In this document: positions 59,116 to 64,000 of the stretch, in pieces
Layout: each line of letters opens with the position of its first letter
Numbering within the stretch: position 1 is the stretch's first letter
Program-made: the position numbers and the translations under genes
Assembly: GCA_963837485.1 (NCBI GenBank)
Contig: CAWINP010000013.1
Location: forward strand, 62,001-126,000
Length of the DNA: 64,000 bases
Reading direction: 5' to 3'
From: Solirubrobacter sp963837485
GTDB lineage: Bacteria; Actinomycetota; Thermoleophilia; Solirubrobacterales; Solirubrobacteraceae
The notes under the pieces: model-generated
Told to the model about the DNA's origin: nothing
Seen by the model: only the letters and a program-made list of their open reading frames with translations
Database searches by the model: none

Positions 59116-59164
59116 TAGCACCTGTGTTACGGCCGCATTTGAATGACGCGTAACACCTATGCTA
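59116..59164. promoter_or_regulatory. inverted-repeat operator of the antitoxin/toxin genes
   Basis: TAGCACCTGTGTTAC (59116-59130) and GTAACACCTATGCTA (59150-59164) are inverted copies matching in 12 of 15 bases, with a perfect GTGTTAC/GTAACAC core. Centres are 34 bp apart, about three turns. TATGCT (59158-59163) may be the -10. This is the expected position for autoregulation by the HTH antitoxin, whose ATG is at 59203. Confidence 0.6.
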
Positions 59165-59202
59165 CGTTGTTCTACCGACTGGATCGGAAGGAAGGACGGA
59201 GA

Positions 59203-59589
59203 ATGCCTACCACCACGACAGACCGCCCGACCTCTCAGGACACGAGTTTTCACGACCGTCGCCTTGCGCGTCGGCTCAAGGAGGACCCCGAGTTCCGGGC
59301 CGAGTACGAGCGCCAGCGGCGCGAAATCGCCGCGATCGACGCGATCATGCACAAGCTCGACGCCCTCCGAGAGCGGAGCGGAATGACCAAGGCCGAGCTT
59401 GCTCGGGCGATCGACAAGAACCCGGCGGCGGTCCGGCGGCTGCTGACTGCTTCGGGCAATCCCGAACTGCGGACCGTCGTCGCGATGGCCGAGGCCTTGG
59501 GGGCGGAGGTGTGCATCGTCACGCGTCGCGCACCACGCCGCAGGAGCCGCGCCGAGGCGGCCAAGTCGAAGACGCTTGAGCCGGCCTGA
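59203..59589 (+). CDS. XRE-type HTH antitoxin (HigA-like)
   Basis: A 128-residue protein. A helical N-terminus (FHDRRLARRLKEDPEFRAEYERQRREIAAIDAIMHKLDALRERSG) is followed by an XRE helix-turn-helix (MTKAELARAIDKNPAAVRRLLTASGNPELRTVVAMAEALGAEV) and a basic tail. This layout is typical of antitoxins paired with phage-derived Gp49/HigB-like toxins. ATG 59203 with GGACGGAG upstream is preferred over an ATG at 59143 that would sit inside the operator. It probably represses its own promoter through the inverted repeat at 59116-59164. Confidence 0.85.
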   Translation: MPTTTTDRPTSQDTSFHDRRLARRLKEDPEFRAEYERQRREIAAIDAIMHKLDALRERSGMTKAELARAIDKNPAAVRRLLTASGNPELRTVVAMAEALGAEVCIVTRRAPRRRSRAEAAKSKTLEPA

Positions 59590-59605
59590 GCAGCCGTAGT
59601 TGTCT

Positions 59606-59630
59606 GACCGCTGGCCTAAGGTCAGCGGTC
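59606..59630 (+). promoter_or_regulatory. hairpin between antitoxin and toxin genes
   Basis: GACCGCTG (59606-59613) pairs with CAGCGGTC (59623-59630) around a 9-base loop. It ends three bases before the toxin ATG and includes the only purine-rich sequence upstream of it. It could lower toxin translation relative to antitoxin. Confidence 0.45.
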
Positions 59631-59633
59631 GGC

Positions 59634-60056
59634 ATGCAGTGGGGGATCGCTTACTACCAGGAACCTGACGGGACGGTTCCGGTCGAGGGCTTCCTAGATG
59701 AATGCCCTCCCAAGGTTGAAGCGATTTTGCTCGCCGTGCTCGAAAGCGTGCGCCAGGCGCCGCCCCCGCAATTCAGTGGCGGTGGGAAGTGGGAAGCGAT
59801 GCATGGCGCGATGGGCGGCTACTACGAGATCCGCGTCAACGGGCCTGGCCGCATGCACTATCGCCTCTTCTGCGTTCTGGAAAACGGGACGCCGGAGGAG
59901 CTCGCGCGCCGCGGGTTCGATCGGCCCCAGATCGTGGTGGTCAGCGGCATGTCGAAGAGGAACGCGACCGTCTTTTCGGATCGCGAGTACAAGACCGGCG
60001 TGCGCGACTTTGGCGACAACTACCGCGCCACGCTTCCGCGACCGGTCGCGAGATGA
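59634..60056 (+). CDS. RelE/HigB-like toxin (phage-derived Gp49-like)
   Basis: A 140-residue protein with the Gp49/HigB-like pattern: YYQEPDGTVPVEGFLDECPPKVEAILLAVLE, then GKWEAMHGAMGGYYEIRVNGPGRMHYRLFCVLEN, IVVVSGMSKRNATVF and DREYKTGVRDFGDNYRATL. The 'W....G....YE.R......YR..Y' core and late 'K...' strand are those of ribosome-dependent or related mRNA interferases. The antitoxin gene comes first, 44 bases upstream, the reverse of classical higBA but common for this subfamily. It likely stabilises the integrative element. Confidence 0.85.
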   Translation: MQWGIAYYQEPDGTVPVEGFLDECPPKVEAILLAVLESVRQAPPPQFSGGGKWEAMHGAMGGYYEIRVNGPGRMHYRLFCVLENGTPEELARRGFDRPQIVVVSGMSKRNATVFSDREYKTGVRDFGDNYRATLPRPVAR

Positions 60057-60363
60057 ACCCCTCGTCGGGGCCGGCGATGCTCGCCGCCGTGCTCACGACC
60101 GTACCGCGCTAGTTCTCGCCCTAGATGCTGCCGCAGGCTCGAACGCCTGCCGCCCTGTGGCCCGATCAAGCTCATGTTCGATGCTCGCGATCTGATGATC
60201 GAAGTCGAAGCCGTGGGGCGACCCGACTATCCGGCGCGAGGCGATGGAACTCGTCTCCCGGTGTGCGCTTCCAAGCCGTGATGCGACACGTCCGTCCTCT
60301 CCCGATGTCCCGTGTAGCGTCCCGTACACGTCGCTAACCACCGCAGGGAGCCGAATCGGATGC
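60057..60363. other. non-coding right end of the element
   Basis: Between the toxin stop and attR no frame looks coding. I see no repeats of note and no promoter-like pair. It is probably remnant sequence of earlier cargo. Confidence 0.4.
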
Positions 60364-60378
60364 ATGTACTACATCTAG
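60364..60378 (+). repeat. attR (right 15-bp direct repeat)
   Basis: ATGTACTACATCTAG, identical to the last codons of rrf2 at 56883-56897. Sequence immediately to its right enters an integrase relic instead of ordinary chromosomal genes, which suggests that attR here is the junction with a second element. Confidence 0.7.
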
Positions 60379-60379
60379 T

Positions 60380-61033
60380 CACCGGGTTTCCGCTTCGGCG
60401 GATTTGGCTCTCGACCTGCTGCGCGTCGCCGACCGCTACGGCCGCGTGAGGACCGACAACCTCGACCACCTGGAGCTGCAGGAGTTCGTCGACGAGCTCG
60501 ACGCGGCCGGCACCAACCCGAGCACGGGGCGAGGGAGCAATCCTCCCGCTCCGGCTGATGTTTCGCTGGGCCCGAGCCCGCGGCATCGTCGCCGTCGACC
60601 CGACCTACGGCCTCGAACTGCCCGAGAAGTCATCGCGCCAGCGCGTCCCACCGTCACCGCAGGACAGCGGCCCGCATGCTCACTGCTGTCCCGGACGACG
60701 ACCGCGTCGTCCGGGCCGTCGCAATGCTGGCCGGCACCCGCCAAGGCGAGCTGCTCGCCCTTGACTGGCCGAACCTGGACTTCAAGGCGGGGTCCTGCAC
60801 GTGAAGCGCAGCTACGACCCGACGTCGGCCCACCTTCGGGCCGCCGAAGAGCAAGCACGGCATCCGAACGATCCCGATCACTGCTGCTCTAGCGCCGTAC
60901 TCCGCGAGCACGCTTTCCGCTCAGGCCGACGCACCGGACTCATCTTCGGCGCGACCACCACCCGCCCGCTTGACTCCCGCCGCCTCCAGGACCGGCATCG
61001 CTTCTTCGGCGTTCCGTCCTGCGGTCGCCCCTG
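60380..61033 (+). pseudogene. second tyrosine integrase, decayed and truncated
   Basis: The sequence begins mid-protein with LDLLRVADRYGRVRTDNLDHLELQEFVDELDAAGTNPST, nearly the same as the integrase at 57632-58776 (LRVADRFGRVRLDRLDHLELQDFVDELDAAGTNPST). It then jumps frames: MFRWARARGIVAVDPTYGLELPEKSSRQRV, VAMLAGTRQGELLALDWPNLDF, KRSYDPTSAHL, GRRTGLIF, RPLDSRRLQDR. It stops before the His-x-x-Arg and Tyr region. At least three frameshifts and both ends are missing, so this is a relic of a related, older element. Confidence 0.8.
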
Positions 61034-61329
61034 AGCCGATGACCGCAGGACGTGCACCGACCGCTAGCGCGCTCGACTCATTAGCGCGTTGTGCTGATCG
61101 CGAGTCGTCAGCATGCGCGTGCGCCGCATCGTGAGCTCCCGCGCGATACCGATGTCGTCGAGCGTAGGCGATTGCGCGAGCGGCACCGCGTACAGCCCTC
61201 GGACCAGGTGACCCACGCAGCGCTCTCCGGCGTCCGGCTCCTGGCCGTTGGAGTGCGCCTGCACGAGCGCACGGGCACGTTCAGCGTGCCTCCGAAGTAC
61301 TGCCCGACCTCGTCGCTGACCTTCCAGCT
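61034..61329. other. unassigned stretch between integrase and Prim-Pol relics
   Basis: Open frames exist on both strands (for example minus-strand frame 61064-61417, ending DDIGIARELTMRRTRMLTT), but none is recognisable and composition does not favour one. It probably holds further debris of the older element. Confidence 0.35.
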
Positions 61330-61680
61330 CGGCCGTTCCCATGGCTGTCCGTCGGCGACGTCGACGCCGCCGCCGGCGACGCCTCGCTGCAGCAGCTCCA
61401 GCGCGACCACCGGCCACTGCCCGCCACGCTCGAGGCGACCACCGGCCGCGGCCGGCACCTGTACTTCAGCGCCCCGCCGCAGCCAATCGGCAACTCGACC
61501 GGGCGCCTGGGCGAAGGCCTCGACGTTCCGCGGCCACGGCGGCTATGTCGTCGCGCCGCCGAGCCTGCACGCCGACGGGCACCGTTACCGCTGGCAAAGC
61601 CGGCGCCGTCCCGTCGCCCTGCCGGCCTGCTGGCTAGCCGCCGTTGCTCGGCGGCTCGCTCGCCCGCTCCGCCCAGGGGG
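61330..61680 (+). pseudogene. bifunctional primase-polymerase (Prim-Pol) relic
   Basis: In the frame of 61351 the sequence reads GDVDAAAGDASLQQLQRDHRPLPATLEATTGRGRHLYFSAPPQPIGNSTGRLGEGLDV. An extra C near 61528-61529 then shifts the frame to RGHGGYVVAPPSLHADGHRYRW. Together this is the core of the Prim-Pol domain of replication proteins from actinobacterial integrative plasmids and phages: the 'DVD' metal pair, 'GRGRHLYF', 'LDVRG.GGYVVAPPS.H'. There is no start codon or helicase part. With the adjacent integrase relic it marks an older replicating element. Confidence 0.75.
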
Positions 61681-61870
61681 ACCCTTGAAGCTCTTCGAGC
61701 TCGAGGCACGCTGCCCGAAGCATCCGGGCGAAGTGGTGGTCTCCTACGGCGACGGCGGTCCGCGGGCGTGCTCGGGCCCGGCCTCACCCCTCGGTGGCGA
61801 CGCCCGATGGGCCGGTTCCGCATCCTCCGGGGGCGCCACGTTGGGCGGCGGGTCGAGCACGGCGCCGACG

Positions 61871-61894
61871 AGGGCTCCGCTCCAGCGGAGCCCT
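61871..61894 (-). terminator. hairpin after the SapA-like gene
   Basis: AGGGCTCCGCT (61871-61881) and AGCGGAGCCCT (61884-61894) are perfectly complementary around two bases, so the folded stem is about 10 bp with a 4-base loop. It lies 25 bases beyond the stop of the minus-strand SapA-like gene. No T run follows. Bases 61681-61870 contain an open frame without recognisable content. Confidence 0.6.
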
Positions 61895-61918
61895 CAGGGT
61901 CCGTTTGATGGGTGCGGA

Positions 61919-62404
61919 TCAGCCGCAGTGGCTGACACCAGTGTCGACACCTACGCCGAAGCCTTTACCCGGGATGTAGACAGAGCCGCTCGCGACGATG
62001 CAGTGACCGCTGGCCGACGCGGTCGGAGTCACAGGTCCGGCGTAGTAGCTGTAGTCACCGATGTCCTGGGCAACGCCGCCCGCGATCGGACGGCAGCCGT
62101 TCCCCGGACGGCTCTGGGCGCAGATCGTGAGCTGCACGCCCGTCCAGACACGCTTACCCCAGGTGGCGCCCGCGTGGTTCATCTTGGCGCAGTTCCTTCC
62201 GGTCGCCGCGTTGTAGTACACGTCGAGCTCGCCGACCTTCTTGCCGTCCCAGTTCGCGTTGATGGAATCGATCAGCGAGCCCGCGCAGGCACCGCCGTCT
62301 CCGGCCGAGGCGGGAGCCGAAACGACCAGAGCGGCGGTCGCCGCCCCGGCGAGGCACGCCGCCGCAGCGACGCGACGGACCCTTCCGCGCATTGAACCGA
62401 GCAT
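61919..62404 (-). CDS. secreted SapA-like (spore-associated protein A) protein
   Basis: A 161-residue protein with a signal peptide (VRRVAAAACLAGAATAALVVSAPASA). The mature part has six cysteines (GGACAG, RNCAKM, TICAQS, NGCRPI, GHCIVA, SHCG), fitting three disulfides. Its order, VGELDVYYNAATGRNCAKM, then a central strand region, then DIGDYSYYAGPV and a Cys-containing tail, recalls Streptomyces spore-associated protein A. ATG 62404 follows GGGGGAA. It is an intact gene among relics. SapA's own function is not established, so no activity is claimed. Confidence 0.7.
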   Translation of the reverse strand: MLGSMRGRVRRVAAAACLAGAATAALVVSAPASAGDGGACAGSLIDSINANWDGKKVGELDVYYNAATGRNCAKMNHAGATWGKRVWTGVQLTICAQSRPGNGCRPIAGGVAQDIGDYSYYAGPVTPTASASGHCIVASGSVYIPGKGFGVGVDTGVSHCG

Positions 62405-62995
62405 GTCTCATTTCCCCCTGGTTGAAGGATTGGCATTCGCGACGCGCGCCGCGCGGCGCCCGGCCGCGCGGGAAGAGCGCGCGCCGCGCGTCGCCCACCG
62501 TCGCGGGCGAGACGCTGCCAGAACGCAGCGTGCGCGACTAGAGCCGTTTGACCTAAATCCGGTCGTGGGACCGTGTGGGCCCAATTGCCGCGCGCCGCCT
62601 CACGAGTCCGTTGGCGCGTCGTGGCGCTTCCGTCCGCAAAGCGCGTGCCGGAGCTATGCCCTGGTGCTCAGACCTGGATGGCGTACCCGGCACACGACGG
62701 CGTCGAGCGCCCCGGTCAGCGTCTGTAAAGAGGCTGTCTCGTCGTCGGCGCGCCAGGAGACGATGGCGTTTGGGTTGGCAGGCCTGCCCCCGAGGCGTGA
62801 TGGCGTGCCGGGGATGCAGGGCTACAACGCCCAGCTGCGGCGAGGCGAGCGGCCGGGCTGGACCGGCGGCATGTACTCGTTCATGCGCCGCGTGCTCGCC
62901 ACTCCACTCGGTGACGACCTCTACCGCCAATGCCAGAGTCGACCTTCCGTCGTCTGGCGCGGCCGCGAAGACGAACTCCCACGCCCGAGACCGGG
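62405..62995. other. gene-poor stretch
   Basis: No convincing coding region. A plus-strand frame crosses it with a short patch GMQGYNAQ that recalls transposases, but nothing else matches. The A/T-rich bases just before 62405 on the minus strand should contain the SapA-like gene's promoter. No clear -35/-10 pair stands out. Confidence 0.4.
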
Positions 62996-63000
62996 CCGGC

Positions 63001-63230
63001 CGCTCCGGGGCGCCCGCCGAACGCCATCACGATCGTGCCGTCAGCCGTGGCGATCGCCTCCCGCCGTGACGCCGGATCGTGAACGATGACGAGCGTGCCC
63101 GCCGGGGCGTCGATCGCCTCGCCGTCCGCCTCGTCGTGCGGCTCGACCACGTGCTCTCGCGCGTCGCCGGAATAGGCATGGTTCCGAACGCGGTGATGCC
63201 GAGCGTCCGCGGCGAGCGACGCGGGCGGGC
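63001..63230 (-). pseudogene. cupin-domain relic with internal deletion
   Basis: The minus-strand frame reads ADARHHRVRNHAYSGDAREHVVEPHDEADG followed directly by EAIDAPAGTLVIVHDPASRREAIATADGTIVMAFGG. Small single-domain cupins normally have about 20 residues between these parts, including the metal-binding 'ELY.V..G.A.FTVDG' strand pair. Its absence, and the lack of a good start or end, mark a broken gene. The frame continues as Arg/Gly-rich shadow on both sides. Confidence 0.55.
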
Positions 63231-63282
63231 ACGGGACGAAGCTAGCGCGCCGATTGCTGCTTGAGCTGCGTCGCACCGAGCG

Positions 63283-64000
63283 TCATGTGCGCTCGGCGAT
63301 CGCGAGCACATGCGGACTGGCGCCGAGCAACGCCGGCTCCGCCTCGATGCGATCGAGGGTGCGGAGCAGCGTCGCGCGTCTCGTCGGTTCGTCGAGGCGA
63401 GCGTCGATGTCTGGCAGGAACGCCGCGATCCCCTCGACGGCGATCAGCGCGCGCAGGTCGAAGCCGGTCTCGCCGACCTCGTCCGCGAGCTCCTCGGGCG
63501 GGTGGAAGTAGGCGGTCGTGAACCAGCCGGGGACACGCTCGGGATTCGCGTGGTGCCCGTCGCGCAGGTTGCGTTCGACGCTCGCCTCGAATCGAGGGTC
63601 GGCGAGGAAGTCACGAAAGAGCCCGTCGAGCGTCGACGCGAAGCGCGTGATCGCGGCGGCCGCGAGCACGCCACCTGGGCGCAACACGCGCCGCGCCTCG
63701 CGAAGCGCGTCCAGCCGATCGCCGCGTTCAGGAAGGTGGTAGAGCGGCCCGAGCAGCAAGACCGCATCGGCGTGGTGATCGGGCCAAGGCAGCGCGCGAG
63801 CGTCCCCGACGCGAGCATCGCTCACGCCCGTCGCACGCGCCTGCTCGATGTGCAGCGCGATTGGATCCAACAACGCCACCTCATAGCCCCGCTCGGCAAG
63901 CCATCTCGCATACACGCCGGGGCCGCCGCCCACGTCGAGGACCACCGCGGGCGGGTCGGGAAGATGGCGGTCGAGCAGGATCTCGGTCCGCAATCGCTCC
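63283..64000 (-). CDS. SAM-dependent methyltransferase, 5' end outside window
   Basis: At least 239 residues of a class I methyltransferase. Motif I is VVLDVGGGPGVYARWLAERGYEVALLDPIALHIEQAR, the adenine-side motif is VGDARALPWPDHHADAVLLLGPLYHLPERGDR, and ALREARRVLRPGGVLAAAAI follows. The 'LLGPLYHLPER.DRL.AL.EA.RVL.PGG' pattern is typical of a widespread uncharacterised family. A TTG at 63993 could start it, but the frame stays open to the window edge with sensible residues (E-R-L-R-T-E-I-L), so the true start is probably beyond 64000. Substrate unknown. Confidence 0.85.
   Translation of the reverse strand, partial: ERLRTEILLDRHLPDPPAVVLDVGGGPGVYARWLAERGYEVALLDPIALHIEQARATGVSDARVGDARALPWPDHHADAVLLLGPLYHLPERGDRLDALREARRVLRPGGVLAAAAITRFASTLDGLFRDFLADPRFEASVERNLRDGHHANPERVPGWFTTAYFHPPEELADEVGETGFDLRALIAVEGIAAFLPDIDARLDEPTRRATLLRTLDRIEAEPALLGASPHVLAIAERT

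Larger units (their letters stand above)
56883..60378. mobile_element. 3.5-kb integrative element at the rrf2 3' end
   Basis: The element is bounded by identical 15-bp direct repeats, ATGTACTACATCTAG, at 56883-56897 and 60364-60378. The repeat contains a TGTA-C-TACA core, as expected for tyrosine-recombinase sites. Inside are, in order, a hairpin/repeat region, an excisionase-like HTH gene, a (now frameshifted) tyrosine integrase, a 425-base poorly coding stretch and an antitoxin-toxin pair. No replication or transfer genes lie between the repeats. A related decayed integrase and a Prim-Pol relic lie to the right, suggesting a second, older element in tandem. Confidence 0.75.

Noticed and set aside
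58773..59153. 126-codon frame overlapping the integrase stop
   Set aside because: No recognisable motif, competing minus-strand frame of similar length, and it runs through the antitoxin operator. Left uncalled.
62205..62225. Possible third attachment site (minus-strand TGTACTACA inside the SapA-like gene)
   Set aside because: Only nine bases match, it lies inside an intact gene encoding Val-Tyr-Tyr-Asn, and it is in the opposite orientation.
62780..62900. Patch GMQGYNAQ suggestive of a transposase
   Set aside because: No DDE residues or flanking inverted repeats are visible and the frame is otherwise non-matching. Judged coincidence.
1..64000. tRNA, rRNA, CRISPR arrays and complete insertion sequences
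   Set aside because: I looked for cloverleaf 3' ends, regularly spaced 25-40 bp repeats and transposase/terminal-repeat pairs and saw none. A dedicated tRNA or RNA-family search could still find a small RNA.

Overview
The window is high-GC (about 70 percent) bacterial chromosome with dense, often overlapping genes and many GTG/TTG starts. Gene content points to an actinobacterium. The run pheS-pheT-argC-argJ-argB-argD is the classical actinobacterial order, and several families seen here (RTX-like secreted proteins with Ig-like repeats, LuxR-type LAL ATPases, SapA-like protein, small secreted two-cysteine proteins) suggest the Thermoleophilia/Solirubrobacterales. That placement is an inference from recollection, not a database result.

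Layout. 1-2.5 kb: a decayed PIN-type toxin/antitoxin pair, an intact bicupin and a broken membrane-protein gene. 2.5-11.7 kb: a small secreted protein, an ankyrin-repeat protein, a PLDc_N-SHOCT membrane protein, an MMPL transporter fused to DUF2267, a DHA2-type MFS exporter, a MetE-like zinc methyltransferase, a membrane-anchored protein with a possible GAF domain and a SAM methyltransferase. 11.7-20.7 kb: rpmI-rplT, a terminator-like hairpin, then a seven-gene run trmH-pheS-pheT-argC-argJ-argB-argD in which every junction overlaps by 4-8 bases. 20.7-32 kb: secreted proteins, a GntR-controlled catabolic set (CoA-transferase III, HyuA, HyuB, N-carbamoylsarcosine-amidase-like hydrolase), MFS/AraC, and an HMG-CoA-lyase-like gene. 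32-40 kb: argG, a 53-residue membrane protein, a coiled-coil/SCP2 fusion, and a minus-strand set of two paralogous FCD-GntR regulators, an ornithine-cyclodeaminase-like gene and a SelA-like PLP enzyme. The PLP gene starts 5 bases from a perfect operator-like palindrome buried in a promoter.

40-46.8 kb holds dnaE, interrupted by a 333-residue intein whose nuclease is not LAGLIDADG but looks Vsr/DUF559-like, then nfo and gltX. 46.8-56.5 kb has two frameshifted genes (HDOD/HD-LuxR and an M28 peptidase), a LAL regulator and a 1302-residue RTX-like secreted protein. At the 3' end of an rrf2 gene sits a 3.5-kb integrative element bounded by a 15-bp direct repeat (56883-56897 and 60364-60378). It carries excisionase, frameshifted tyrosine integrase and an antitoxin/toxin pair, and is followed by relics of a second integrase and of a Prim-Pol replication protein. 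The window ends with a SapA-like secreted protein, a cupin relic and a methyltransferase cut by the window edge.

Functionally the best understood parts are arginine biosynthesis (argCJBD plus argG; argF, argH and argR are not here), translation (L35, L20, PheRS, GluRS) and DNA replication/repair (DnaE, endonuclease IV). All long housekeeping genes are intact over tens of kilobases, while frameshifts are confined to accessory genes. This argues that the broken genes are truly decaying rather than badly sequenced. I saw no rRNA, tRNA, CRISPR array or complete insertion sequence.
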